A DNA stretch of 64,000 nucleotides from an uncultured Acidobacteriota bacterium (GTDB lineage Bacteria; Acidobacteriota; Vicinamibacteria; Vicinamibacterales; CAVVIG01), in assembly GCA_902825985.1 (NCBI GenBank), contig CADEDC010000005.1:6297-70296 (forward strand). The letters run 5' to 3'. Of the stretch, positions 41,530 to 53,437 are shown one piece after another. A program made the translations under genes and the position numbers. Numbering within the stretch: position 1 is the first letter of the stretch; the number at the start of each line of letters is the position of its first letter. The notes beneath the pieces are model-generated. The model had not been told where the DNA came from. It was given only the letters and a program-made list of their open reading frames with translations, and ran no database searches.

Positions 41530-42822
41530 ATGCAGGACGTCCCACATGCACCGCACCCGGCTCGCGACGCGAGGCCGACGCGTCGTCGCATCCTCCAGGC
41601 GCTCGCCATCGCGGCGGCGCCGCTCGCGACCGGCGCGCGCGGGCTGGCCGGACAGGCGCCGGTCGGGACGGTGCCACTCGGTCCGCTGAATCCAGCGGTG
41701 CTGCCGGCCGGCATCCGCTCGCGCCTGCTCGAGAACATCAATGGCATCCGGATGCACATCCTGGAGGCTGGATTCGAGACGCCCGGCCGGCAGGCGCTGC
41801 TGCTGCTGCACGGTTTTCCGGAACTCGCGTACAGCTGGCGCAAGGTGATGGGGCCGCTGGCGGCAGCGGGATTTCACGTGTTCGCCCCCGACGTTCGCGG
41901 CTACGGGCGGTCCGGTGGCGCCGGCGTCCAGTACACCGACGATCTGCGGCCGTTCGGCACGGTCAACCGGATCCGCGACATGCTGGCGCTGGTCTCGGCA
42001 CTCGGCTATCGCTCGGTGGCCGCCGTCATCGGACACGATCAGGGGTCGCCGCTCGCCGGCTGGTGTGCCTGCGCACGGCCGGACGTGTTCCGCTCGGTCG
42101 TGATGATGAGTGCGCCGTTCGGCGGCACGCCGGTCCTGCCGTTCAACACGGCGAACGCGTCCACATCGCCGGCGCCCGCCGGCAATCCGAACGCGATCTA
42201 CGACGAGCTGGCGAGGCTGACGCCGCCGCGCAAGCACTATCAGCGTTACTATCAGACTGCGGCCGCCAACGAGAACATGTGGCACGCCGCCCAGGGGCTG
42301 CACGCGTTTCTGCGCGCCTACTACCACATGAAGAGCGGGGACTGGACCCAGAACCAGCCGCATCCGCTCGCCGCCCGCAGCGCCTCTGAATGGGCCAGGC
42401 TGCCGCGCTATTACGTCATGGACCTCGACAAGGGAATGGCCGAGCAGGTCGCGCCGGAGATGCCATCTGCGGCGGCGATTGCCGCGTGCAAGTGGCTGCC
42501 TGATGCCGAGCTACGCGTCTACAGTGAGGAGTACGGCCGCACGGGCTTCCAGGGCGGCCTCAACGGCTACCGCGGCAGTCCCGGCGATGGCGACCTGCAG
42601 CTGTTCGCCGGCCGGACGATCGACGTGCCGTCGATGTTCATCGGTGGCAAGAGCGACTGGGGTGTGTATCAGAACCCCGGCGCACTCGAACGGCTCGAGA
42701 AGAACCACACGACGAAGTACCAGGGCACGCGCCTGGTGGACGGTGCCGGTCACTGGGTGCAGCAGGAACAGGCGGAGGTGGTCAGCCGCCACCTGCTCGA
42801 CTTCCTGCGTCGTCCGGTGTGA
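41530..42822 (+). CDS. Tat-exported epoxide hydrolase-like alpha/beta hydrolase
   Basis: 430 residues from ATG 41530 (GTG 41503 possible). Tat leader PTRRRILQALAIAAAPLATG. The hydrolase core has the oxyanion motif LLLLHGFPELAYSWRKVM, nucleophile Asp in VIGHDQGSPLAG, an acid in GGKSDWGVYQ and His in GAGHWVQQEQ, matching epoxide hydrolases/haloalkane dehalogenases. HGxP favours epoxide hydrolase. Substrate unknown. No SD seen. Confidence 0.85.
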   Translation: MQDVPHAPHPARDARPTRRRILQALAIAAAPLATGARGLAGQAPVGTVPLGPLNPAVLPAGIRSRLLENINGIRMHILEAGFETPGRQALLLLHGFPELAYSWRKVMGPLAAAGFHVFAPDVRGYGRSGGAGVQYTDDLRPFGTVNRIRDMLALVSALGYRSVAAVIGHDQGSPLAGWCACARPDVFRSVVMMSAPFGGTPVLPFNTANASTSPAPAGNPNAIYDELARLTPPRKHYQRYYQTAAANENMWHAAQGLHAFLRAYYHMKSGDWTQNQPHPLAARSASEWARLPRYYVMDLDKGMAEQVAPEMPSAAAIAACKWLPDAELRVYSEEYGRTGFQGGLNGYRGSPGDGDLQLFAGRTIDVPSMFIGGKSDWGVYQNPGALERLEKNHTTKYQGTRLVDGAGHWVQQEQAEVVSRHLLDFLRRPV

Positions 42823-42968
42823 TGCGGCCGGATCCAATTTGACGTGGCAGAGCTCCCGTGCGCCGCGTTTCGCTGGCGAGTCCTCTGCCGTGGGCCTCTG
42901 TCGACGCTGATAAGATGTCAGATTCGGCCGGAGGGAACGGCCTGAGCTGGACCGTCAAGCGCACCACC

Positions 42969-45875
<2,907 letters not shown>

Positions 45876-46084
45876 GCTGTTGTGGTAAGATTGCCACATT
45901 CTCGACGCGTAACGCTGTGGCAGAGCGGCCACAAACCGACACTACGGGAAAGTGAGCGCGGCGTGCTTCACACACCTAAGTGGTTGGAAGTAATTGGACT
46001 TACGGGTCCAACCGGTGATCAGCACAACCGGGCATCGAGTTTGCTGAGCTTACTTTCGCACGTCCCCACTCGCCCGAGAGGCTA

Positions 46085-46996
46085 ATGGACGCACAGCGAA
46101 CGCTTCGTCGCCAAATCTCGTGTGTCGGAATAGGACTTCATTCCGGCAACAAGGTCAATCTTTCACTCAAGCCGGCCCCGGCCAATTTCGGGATTCGCTT
46201 TCGTCGAACCGATCTCGGTGACCACGAGGTGCCGGCCACGGTGCAGCATCTCGCCGGCATCCAGCTCGCCACGGGCCTGGCCCGCAACGAGGTGTCGGTC
46301 GAGACGGTCGAGCATCTCCTGGCCGCGTTGGTCAGCATGAACGTCGACAACGTTCTGGTCGAGCTGAACTCGCCGGAAGTGCCAATCATGGACGGCAGCG
46401 CCGCGCCGTTCATCTACCTCATCCAGGAAGCGGGCCTGAAGCAGTTGCAGGCGCCCCGCAAGTACCTGAAAATCGTCCGTCCGGTGGCCATTTCAAAGGG
46501 GGACAAGCGGATTTCCCTCTACCCCTCGGATCACTTCAAGGTCACCTACAGCATCAGCTACGACCATCCGCTCCTGCGTCATCAGTCGCGGACGCTCCGC
46601 ATCACGGAAGAGTCGTTCATCGAGGAAATCGCGCCGGCGCGCACCTTCACCTTCCTGAAGGACGTCGAGATGCTGCGGCAGAACGGTCTGGCGCTCGGTG
46701 GTTCGCTCGAGAATGCGATCGTCCTCGGTGAGACCGGCGTCCTCAACAACGCCCTCCGGTTCGAGGATGAGTTCGTTCGCCACAAAATCCTGGATGCGGT
46801 GGGCGATCTCGCCCTGGTCGGCTACCCGGTCATCGGGCATCTGGTGGCGCATCGCGCCGGACACGCGCTGCACACCGAGTTCGCCGCCAAGATTCTCGAG
46901 GAAGCGCACTGCTGGCGCCTGGTTGAAGGGGCCGACGCGGCGGTGGCGTCGGTCGGCGTACCTGTCAAGGCCTCGGCGCCGCACCTCGCGAACTGA
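46085..46996 (+). CDS. lpxC: UDP-3-O-acyl-N-acetylglucosamine deacetylase
   Basis: 303 residues. Zinc enzyme committing lipid A synthesis. The zinc histidines lie in VETVEHLLAAL and HKILDAVGDLALVGYPVIGH, with the conserved MDGSAAPF. SD GAGAGG before ATG 46085. The 209-base upstream gap holds a possible leader hairpin (TTGGAC-TTACGG-GTCCAA around 45992-46010). Its presence shows a lipopolysaccharide-bearing outer membrane. Confidence 0.96.
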   Translation: MDAQRTLRRQISCVGIGLHSGNKVNLSLKPAPANFGIRFRRTDLGDHEVPATVQHLAGIQLATGLARNEVSVETVEHLLAALVSMNVDNVLVELNSPEVPIMDGSAAPFIYLIQEAGLKQLQAPRKYLKIVRPVAISKGDKRISLYPSDHFKVTYSISYDHPLLRHQSRTLRITEESFIEEIAPARTFTFLKDVEMLRQNGLALGGSLENAIVLGETGVLNNALRFEDEFVRHKILDAVGDLALVGYPVIGHLVAHRAGHALHTEFAAKILEEAHCWRLVEGADAAVASVGVPVKASAPHLAN

Positions 46997-47013
46997 CCCC
47001 GCGCGACCTGCCC

Positions 47014-47037
47014 GGGGCGCGGCCTGCGGGTCGCCCC
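47014..47037. terminator. hairpin between convergent lpxC and radical SAM genes
   Basis: GGGGCG and CGCCCC with a 12-base loop, 17 bases after the lpxC stop. Confidence 0.35.
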
Positions 47038-47073
47038 CTGGACGGTTGCCCTATCCGGCCGGTCCCGACCGCG

Positions 47074-48435
47074 CTATCTCACCCAGAGCGGCTTCACCGT
47101 GGTTGGCGAACCGCAGCGTTCGAACCAGTCCACCCCCTCGTAGACGAGGTCGAATTTCAGCGCGTAACGGCCTGGCGCGTCCACGGCCGGGAGCTGGACC
47201 GGCAGGTCGACGGCGGAGCCGCCGGCCAGCGCGGTCTGAAATTCGCCGCGCGCGAAGTCACGATTGATGAGCGTCCCGTCGGCGCGGCACAACTGCGCCC
47301 CGAGGCGGACGAGTCGGCGCCCGTAGCTGGCCTGCGCCGGAAACGGCCGCGTCGACAGATTCGTGACCCTGGTCCTGACGCTGAACGGCTGCCCGCTCCT
47401 GGCCACGATCGGAAGGCCGGGCAGCCAGGTGCGCACGTCGATCTGCGCCAGCGGCGTGGCGCCGGGGATCGCGTTGCCGAGGTTGTTGTGGTCCCACACT
47501 TCCGGCTGAATCGCCTCGAGCTCCGGTCTGCCGGGGAGGAAGCGCCGCGAGAAGGCGTCCTCCGGATGGTCGGTCAACTCCCAGCAGAGGCGATCGACGC
47601 CGATGTCGGCAGCCAGTCGGCGCGCCTGGTTCATTTCGTCGTCGCTGTCGTTCCAGTTGAACAGGATGTAGCGCCAGTTCAGGAACGGCACGTCGACACC
47701 CGACGTCCGCTTCTCGTCTGCCATCGCCCGCAGGTTGCCGATGGCGACGTCGAACTTACCGCGCTGGCGATAGCGTTCGTAGCTCGCCTGCGACGCACCG
47801 TCGATGGAAAAGGTCACCTCGTCGATGCCCGAGTGCACGAGCTGCCGTGCCTTTGCGTCGGTCAGCGCCAGGCCGTTCGTGCTCGTGTACAGGTAGATGT
47901 GCGGGAAGTGCACCTTGATGTACTCGCACATCTCGACGGCGCGCTTGTGCAGGAACGCCTCACCATAGTTGAAGAAGTCGATGCGCCCGAGCGACGGCCC
48001 GACCTCGTCGAGCACCCGGCGGAACAGCTCGAAGTCGAGCATCCCGGCCTGCCGTGTGCGGGTGATGCCGGTCTCGGGTGCGCAGCACGCCTGCTGGCAG
48101 GAGATGTTGCAGGCCGCCGTGCACTCGATGAACATCCGGTGCGGCAGCGGCCCGGCGTCCACCGCCCGCTGCACCGGCTCTTGATCCCGCTTCAGCGGCA
48201 GCTTGAGCGGGCAGTCGCCGCAGAAACTCGAGCCGCCGCCGTTCAGGGCGGCGCGCAACGTCGTGAGCGGCTCGCCGGCCCACACCTCACGGATTGACGA
48301 GAGGCGCGCATCGCCGAGGACGCGCTTGCCGTACGGATCGGCGCAGCCGCAGACCAGGCGGCCGTCGCACAGCATCACCAGGATGTCCCACGGCCAGGTG
48401 CATTGAAAACGGGTGGCGAGAAAGTTCAGCGACAC
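47074..48435 (-). CDS. radical SAM protein with N-terminal SPASM-like and C-terminal beta-sandwich domains
   Basis: 453 residues, GTG start adjoining the previous stop. Residues ~1-80 resemble a SPASM cluster domain (CTWPWDILVMLCDGRLVCGC; REVWAGEPL; SFCGDCPL), which is normally C-terminal. The radical SAM core follows (~100-320) with cysteines in ECTAACNISCQQACC, spacing CX3CX3C rather than the usual CX3CX2C, and DFFNYGEAFLHK, TSTNGL, VTFSIDG. The last ~110 residues form the beta-sandwich (VRTRVTNLSTRPFPAQ to GVDWFERCG) found on glycan-biosynthesis proteins. A sugar- or peptide-modifying role is plausible. Final gene of the ECF sigma operon. Confidence 0.8.
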   Translation of the reverse strand: MSLNFLATRFQCTWPWDILVMLCDGRLVCGCADPYGKRVLGDARLSSIREVWAGEPLTTLRAALNGGGSSFCGDCPLKLPLKRDQEPVQRAVDAGPLPHRMFIECTAACNISCQQACCAPETGITRTRQAGMLDFELFRRVLDEVGPSLGRIDFFNYGEAFLHKRAVEMCEYIKVHFPHIYLYTSTNGLALTDAKARQLVHSGIDEVTFSIDGASQASYERYRQRGKFDVAIGNLRAMADEKRTSGVDVPFLNWRYILFNWNDSDDEMNQARRLAADIGVDRLCWELTDHPEDAFSRRFLPGRPELEAIQPEVWDHNNLGNAIPGATPLAQIDVRTWLPGLPIVARSGQPFSVRTRVTNLSTRPFPAQASYGRRLVRLGAQLCRADGTLINRDFARGEFQTALAGGSAVDLPVQLPAVDAPGRYALKFDLVYEGVDWFERCGSPTTVKPLWVR

Positions 48436-48702
48436 TTACTTCCGTTCGAGCTTCCTGACGTACGCCTCGAGTTTGTCGTTCTCGTACTTCACCGTGTTGA
48501 GGAACAGGCTCTCGACCAGATAGGTCCGCCGTTCGGCGTCGTCCATCTGATCGATCAGGTGATGGATCTCACGCACCATGTCTTCGAACGAGCGGTCGAG
48601 GGCCCGCCTGACGGTGACCTCCTGGTAGAGCGACTCCATCACGGCGAGCAGGTCGCCGTCCAACACGATCTCGACGCCGGTCGTCGTCTTGATGGTTCGC
48701 AT
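48436..48702 (-). CDS. small conserved-looking protein, function unknown
   Basis: 88 residues, largely helical and acidic (EIVLDGDLLAVMESLYQEV; FEDMVREIHHLIDQMDDAERRTYLVESLFL). No recognised domain. Two bases after the STAS stop and immediately before the radical SAM start, so the three genes are translationally close and presumably one operon. It could be a partner of either neighbour. Confidence 0.6.
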   Translation of the reverse strand: MRTIKTTTGVEIVLDGDLLAVMESLYQEVTVRRALDRSFEDMVREIHHLIDQMDDAERRTYLVESLFLNTVKYENDKLEAYVRKLERK

Positions 48703-48704
48703 GA

Positions 48705-49046
48705 CTACGCCCCGAAACTCTGGAGCGCCGTCGGCTCGTCGCCATGCAACTCGATGAAGTTCTGCGCGCCGGTCATGGTCAGCATCGTCTGCACCCGCTT
48801 CTGGACCCCCGACAGCTTCAGTTGACCGCCGGCGGCGTGCACCTGGCGGTAGAGATCCATGAAGCAGCCGATGGTGGCGCTGTCCACGTAGGTGACCGGC
48901 GTCAGGTCGATGAGGATGTTGCGCCGGCCCTTGCCAATCAGTTCGGTGACCACGGTGGCGAAGTCCGCGAGCAGCGGATACATCAGCCGCGATTCCCCGA
49001 CCCGTACGATGCCGACCGAACCCTGTTCGTCCGTCGTGACCTGCAT
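48705..49046 (-). CDS. STAS-domain anti-sigma-factor antagonist
   Basis: 113-residue STAS protein. The phosphorylatable serine is in PVTYVDSATIGCF. Such proteins, when dephosphorylated, bind anti-sigma kinases and release a sigma factor. It directly follows the ECF-type sigma gene (one base apart), though ECF factors are seldom controlled this way; no kinase gene is in the window. Confidence 0.85.
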   Translation of the reverse strand: MQVTTDEQGSVGIVRVGESRLMYPLLADFATVVTELIGKGRRNILIDLTPVTYVDSATIGCFMDLYRQVHAAGGQLKLSGVQKRVQTMLTMTGAQNFIELHGDEPTALQSFGA

Positions 49047-49047
49047 A

Positions 49048-49671
49048 TCACTTCGCTCCGGTATGCGGATCGTCGATGGCCGACGAGACCGCCTGTTCCT
49101 GGGCTTCACGCAGACGCGTGATCTGCCGCCCGAGTTCCGTACGCCCGCGGTTGATGCGTGACTTGACCGTGCCTTCCGGCAGATCGAGCCGGGTGGCGAT
49201 GTCCTGGTACGACAGCTCCTGCAGGTCGCGCATGACAACGGCCTCCCGCAGGGCGGGCTGCAGCGTCGCCAGCGCGTCGCGGAGCAGCGCGACCCGATCG
49301 CGATGCTCCAGCGCCGCGATCGGCCCGGCGTCCGGCGATACCGGCGCCAGGGTGTCGGTGTCGACGGCGCGATCCACCGACTCGCGCTCCTTGCGGACGC
49401 TGCGGTAGTGGTCGATGCACAGATTGCGGCTCACGCTGATGAGCCATGTCTGGAAATTGGCGCGGCGGTCGAACGTCGCCAGCGACTTGAACACCTTGAG
49501 GAAGATGTCCTGCGTGAGGTCTTCCGCTTCGTCGTGGCGGCCGACGAACTTGTAGGCGACGTTGAACACCTTGCGCCAGTGCAGCTGAACGATCCGATCC
49601 CATGCCGCCTGGTCGCCCTGCAGGCAGTGCTGGATCAGTATCTCGACGGAATCGGGCGAATCGACAGGCAT
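49048..49671 (-). CDS. ECF-type RNA polymerase sigma factor
   Basis: 207 residues. Region 2: FNVAYKFVGRHDEAEDLTQDIFLKVFKSL then WLISVSRNLCIDHYRS; region 4: LREAVVMRDLQELSYQDIATRLDLPEGTVKSRINRGRTEL. The pattern is that of RpoE-like ECF factors, with a ~30-residue linker. Heads the minus-strand operon sigma-STAS-small protein-radical SAM and is divergent from lysA. Confidence 0.92.
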   Translation of the reverse strand: MPVDSPDSVEILIQHCLQGDQAAWDRIVQLHWRKVFNVAYKFVGRHDEAEDLTQDIFLKVFKSLATFDRRANFQTWLISVSRNLCIDHYRSVRKERESVDRAVDTDTLAPVSPDAGPIAALEHRDRVALLRDALATLQPALREAVVMRDLQELSYQDIATRLDLPEGTVKSRINRGRTELGRQITRLREAQEQAVSSAIDDPHTGAK

Positions 49672-49731
49672 GAGTGGGGTGACGCTGCGGACCGTACGGA
49701 TGATAGCAGGTGATATAGTCGAGAGTCACCC

Positions 49732-50979
49732 ATGACACGCTCCGGTTTCGTCCTCTCCCGAGCAGAGCTCGTCTGCGACGATATACCGCTGTCAGCCATT
49801 GCCGCGGCGGTCGGTACACCCCTGTACGTGTACAGCGGTGCCACCATCCGAGCCCGCTACCGCGCCCTCGACGAGGCGTTCGATGGCTACCCGCACCGCC
49901 TGCACTACGCGCTCAAGGCCAATTCGACCTTCGCCGTCGTCCAGTTGCTGCGACAGCTCGGGAGCGCCGTCGACGCCAACTCCATCTGGGAGGTCGAGGT
50001 CGCCCGGCAGGCCGGCTTCGGCGCCGCCGACGTGGTATTCACCGGCGTCGGCAAGTCGCTGCACGAACTGGCGCAGGCCGTGCCGCTCGGACTGCGGGCG
50101 ATCAACGTCGAATCGCCGGGAGAACTCGAACGGATCGAGACGCTGGCGGCGCGATTCGGCCTGGTCGCCCGGGTCGCCATCCGCGTGAACCCCGACATCG
50201 ATGCCGGCAGCCACCCGCACATCTCCACCGGCCTGCGCATCAACAAGTTCGGCGTGCCCAAGGACATCGCCCGCGACCTGATGACGTCGATCGGCAGCCG
50301 ACCGCATCTGAAGCTGGTCGCCATCCACGTCCACGTCGGCTCGCAGATCACCAGTCTGGCGCCGCTGCGCAGTGCCGCGGCGTTCCTGGCGCAGCTCGCG
50401 ACCGAACTCGACGCCCGCGGCCTGCGGCTCGAGTACCTCGACCTCGGTGGCGGCCTCGGCATCTCCTACGACGGCGCCGACGTCCTGTCGGCGCGCGACT
50501 ACGTGGCGGCGCTGGTCGACGAGGTGCGGTCGACCGGCCTGCCGATCGTCATCGAGCCGGGACGCTCGGTCATCGGTCCGGCCGGTGTGCTGGTCGGCAC
50601 GGTCATCGACATCAAGCGCCGCGCCGAGGACAGCGACTTCGCCGTGCTCGATGCCGGCATGACCGAGCTGATGCGGCCGGCGCTGTACGGCGCCTACCAT
50701 CGCATCGAGCCGGTGAAAGCCGCCGCCGGCGGGACGCGCCACTACGAGCTGGTCGGCCCGGTGTGCGAGAGCACCGACGTGGTCGGCCGCGACCGCATGC
50801 TGCCGACCCTGAGCGTCGGCGACCTCGTCGCCATTCATGACGCCGGCGCCTATGGGGCGGCGATGGCGTCCAACTACAACCGGCGACCGCTGCCTGCCGA
50901 GGTCCTCGTCGACAACGGGCAGTGGCGCCTCATCCGGCGACGGCAGACGGTGGACGATCTGCTCGCCCTCGAACGCTGA
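49732..50979 (+). CDS. lysA: diaminopimelate decarboxylase
   Basis: 415-residue PLP enzyme converting meso-diaminopimelate to lysine. PLP-lysine K62 in YALKAN, HVHVGSQI, GGGLGI, EPGRS and active-site Cys in GPVCESTD are visible. A TATAGT -10 (49714-49719) precedes the ATG. Followed by tmk. Confidence 0.96.
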   Translation: MTRSGFVLSRAELVCDDIPLSAIAAAVGTPLYVYSGATIRARYRALDEAFDGYPHRLHYALKANSTFAVVQLLRQLGSAVDANSIWEVEVARQAGFGAADVVFTGVGKSLHELAQAVPLGLRAINVESPGELERIETLAARFGLVARVAIRVNPDIDAGSHPHISTGLRINKFGVPKDIARDLMTSIGSRPHLKLVAIHVHVGSQITSLAPLRSAAAFLAQLATELDARGLRLEYLDLGGGLGISYDGADVLSARDYVAALVDEVRSTGLPIVIEPGRSVIGPAGVLVGTVIDIKRRAEDSDFAVLDAGMTELMRPALYGAYHRIEPVKAAAGGTRHYELVGPVCESTDVVGRDRMLPTLSVGDLVAIHDAGAYGAAMASNYNRRPLPAEVLVDNGQWRLIRRRQTVDDLLALER

Positions 50980-51018
50980 GGCGGTGGCCGTGACCTCCGC
51001 CAGGCCGATGGAGCTGTG

Positions 51019-51612
51019 ATGGCCGGACTCCTCATCGCCTTCGAAGGACTCGATCAGAGCGGCAAGCAGACGCAGGCCGAGCGTCTCCGCGACCGTCTCG
51101 ACGCCGCCGGACGCCGTTCGCGGCTGGTCGCCTTCCCGGCCTACGAGACGGCGATCGGCGACGAAATCGCCCGCGCGCTGCGCGGCGAGCGCGACTACGG
51201 TCCCGACGTCATGCAGCTGCTCTACGTCGCCAACCGCTACGAACGGAAGCCGGATCTGCAGCGGTGGCTCGCAGCCGGCGACATCCTCGTCAGCGACCGC
51301 TATCTCGCGTCGAGCATCGCCTACGGCAAGGCGTTCGGACTCGACGCCAGGTGGCTGCTCGACATGCAGGCGCATCTGCCGCAGCCGGATCTGACGGTGC
51401 TGCTCGACATCGCCCCCGAGACGGCCGTGCAGCGCAAGCGCGTCGACCGCGACCGCTACGAACGCGACCTCGCCCTGCAGGCCCGTGTCCGCGCCGCCTA
51501 TCAGCAGCTGGCGACCGATCCGTCGTGGGTCCGCATCGACGGCGAGCAGTCGAAGGACGCGATCGCCGAGGTGGTCTTCACGACCGTGACTTCACGGCTC
51601 GCGCTGCCGTAA
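51019..51612 (+). CDS. tmk: thymidylate kinase
   Basis: 197 residues. P-loop FEGLDQSGKQTQ, DRYLASSIAYGKA and the LID region RKRVDRDRYERD. Phosphorylates dTMP. ATG 51019 chosen (GGAG five bases upstream; GTG at 51016 adjoins). Its 3' end overlaps the convergent comF-like gene by 35 bases. Confidence 0.92.
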   Translation: MAGLLIAFEGLDQSGKQTQAERLRDRLDAAGRRSRLVAFPAYETAIGDEIARALRGERDYGPDVMQLLYVANRYERKPDLQRWLAAGDILVSDRYLASSIAYGKAFGLDARWLLDMQAHLPQPDLTVLLDIAPETAVQRKRVDRDRYERDLALQARVRAAYQQLATDPSWVRIDGEQSKDAIAEVVFTTVTSRLALP

Positions 51613-52477
51613 TCGCGCGAACCTCGGACGCCCCGGCGTCGAGCAGCGCGCCGGCGCAGGCGTCGAGCGTCGCGCCGGTGGTGCTCACGTCGTCCACCAG
51701 CACGAGAATGGTCCCGCGCCACGTCGTCATCCGTTTCGACGCCGCGAACGCACCGCACACGTTCGCATGCCGAGCCGCCGCCGGCAGCTCGGCCTGCGGC
51801 GCGGTGGCGCGGACACGGCGCAGGACATCGGCGACTGGCATCCCGAGATGGCGCGCGAGATCGGCCGCCTGGTTGAACCCGCGGGCCCGGTGACGGGCCG
51901 GGTGCAAGGGGACCGGCACCACCGCGTCGGCACCGACGAGCAGCTCGCCGGCGTGCTGCCGCATCAAGGCCGACAGGCGGCGTGCCAGCGAACGGCGGTC
52001 GTCGTACTTCAACGCGTGAATGGCGACGCGCAGCGTGCCGTCGTAGACGCCGGCAGCGCGACTGTGCGTGAGGTGGCGCAGACCGGCGGCGCACACACGG
52101 CACGGCTCAGCCGCGCCGGTGCCGGCGAGCGCCGGCAACGGGTCACCGCAGCGGTCGCAGACCACCGGTGGCAGCGGCACGACGGCCCGCCAGCACGGTT
52201 CACAGATCGGTCCGGCAAGCGGTGTGTCGAGCGGACGGCCGCAGGCCAGGCAGGTGGGCGCGAGCAGGACGGCGAGCAGGGCATCGGCGGCGTCGCGCAG
52301 CGCGCGCCCGAGGACGGCGAGGTCGCTGCCGGCACCCGTCGCCAGGCCATGGACCGTCGTCCGACTCAGCTCTCGACGGCCTCGGCGTTCCCCCACAGCC
52401 GTTCCAGGCCGTAGAACAGCCGCGTCTCGGGCGCGAAGACGTGCACGACGAAATCGAAGTAGTCGAGCAGGATCCAT
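51578..52477 (-). CDS. ComF-family phosphoribosyltransferase-like protein, start uncertain
   Basis: Zinc-ribbon part CLACGRPLD, CEPCW, CDRCGDP, CRVC, then the PRTase domain with the PRPP-loop LVLVDDVSTTGATLDAC. ComF proteins aid uptake of transforming DNA; dprA at 56699 is another competence gene in the window. The only in-frame ATG is 52477, which would overlap rsfS by 112 bases; a shorter protein using a CTG near 52300 would start just before the zinc domain as in homologues. Confidence 0.8.
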   Translation of the reverse strand: MDPARLLRFRRARLRARDAAVLRPGTAVGERRGRRELSRTTVHGLATGAGSDLAVLGRALRDAADALLAVLLAPTCLACGRPLDTPLAGPICEPCWRAVVPLPPVVCDRCGDPLPALAGTGAAEPCRVCAAGLRHLTHSRAAGVYDGTLRVAIHALKYDDRRSLARRLSALMRQHAGELLVGADAVVPVPLHPARHRARGFNQAADLARHLGMPVADVLRRVRATAPQAELPAAARHANVCGAFAASKRMTTWRGTILVLVDDVSTTGATLDACAGALLDAGASEVRAITAARAVKSRS

Positions 52478-52734
52478 TCGGATCGGTCGTAGCCCTCGAT
52501 GTGCGCCGGCTTCGCGCCTTCGAGCCGCAACGCCTCGGTGATTCCGTCGGCAATCGCGCGGATCTGCCGTGCGTTCGTCCCCGAGCAGATGACGAAGAAG
52601 TCGGTGAAGCCGCCCGCCTTCCGCAGATCGAGCACCGAGATGTGCTCGGCTTTCTTGTCTTCAGCCGCCGCGATGGCGAGCTTCACCTGTTTCGGGAGTC
52701 GGATCGTCTTGCGACGCGGCTCAGCTTTGGCCAT
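52366..52734 (-). CDS. rsfS: ribosomal silencing factor
   Basis: 122 residues, Iojap/RsfS family: KKAEHISVLDLRKAGGFTDFFVICSGTNARQI and GYDRSEWILLDYFDFVVHVF. Binds L14 and blocks subunit joining in poor nutrients. ATG 52734 overlaps the nadD end by 14 bases. Confidence 0.94.
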   Translation of the reverse strand: MAKAEPRRKTIRLPKQVKLAIAAAEDKKAEHISVLDLRKAGGFTDFFVICSGTNARQIRAIADGITEALRLEGAKPAHIEGYDRSEWILLDYFDFVVHVFAPETRLFYGLERLWGNAEAVES

Positions 52735-53437
52735 GCAACCTGCCTGCCGCCGGATCGGGCGGCGAATCGCTTCGGCGTCTGCCGGGAATGTTCGGAGAAT
52801 AGAGGCCGTGCTGGGTGATGTGCTGTTCGACGCGCGGCGCAACCATTCCGGCGAGCGGCAAGTTCTGCTCCCGCCGTTCACGAATCGTCGTCGACGAGAC
52901 GTCGGCCGTCGGCTCGTCGATGAGAATGATCAGCGGATCCATTTCCTGCATCGGTTCGACCGGCGGATGCGCCATCCGCGTCGACAGGGCCGGCAGCCGA
53001 TAGCGCAGTGCGCCGGCCGGATGGCCCGGCCGCGACACCACGGCAAAATGGGTCCAGTCGAGAATCTTGGGGTAGTCGCGCCACGTCGCGATGTCCATGA
53101 AGGCGTCGGCGCCGATGATGAAGAACAGCTCTGACGGCGGATAGCCCCGGTCGTGGAACTCCTTCAGCGTGTGCGCCGTGTACGATGGACCGCCGTTCCG
53201 CAACTCGAGGTCGGCGGCACGCCAGTTCGGATGATCGGCCACCGCCATCGCCGTCATCGCAAAGCGATGGAACGCCGACGCGAACGTTTGTCGCCGGTGT
53301 GGCGGCACGTTCGACGGGATGACGTAGACGCGGGTCAGGTTGAGTGTCCGCTCCGCCGCGCGGCCGGCGTCGAGGTGGCCGCAGTGAATCGGGTCGAAGG
53401 TGCCGCCGAGGATGCCGATGCGTCGTGGCTGGGTCAT
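52721..53437 (-). CDS. nadD: nicotinate-nucleotide adenylyltransferase
   Basis: 238 residues. Nucleotidyl-transferase motifs [15 protein letters not shown] and SSTTIRER. Makes NaAD in NAD synthesis. ATG overlaps the obgE stop (ATGA). The C-terminal ~25 residues are extra and overlap rsfS. Confidence 0.95.
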   Translation of the reverse strand: MTQPRRIGILGGTFDPIHCGHLDAGRAAERTLNLTRVYVIPSNVPPHRRQTFASAFHRFAMTAMAVADHPNWRAADLELRNGGPSYTAHTLKEFHDRGYPPSELFFIIGADAFMDIATWRDYPKILDWTHFAVVSRPGHPAGALRYRLPALSTRMAHPPVEPMQEMDPLIILIDEPTADVSSTTIRERREQNLPLAGMVAPRVEQHITQHGLYSPNIPGRRRSDSPPDPAAGRLHGQS

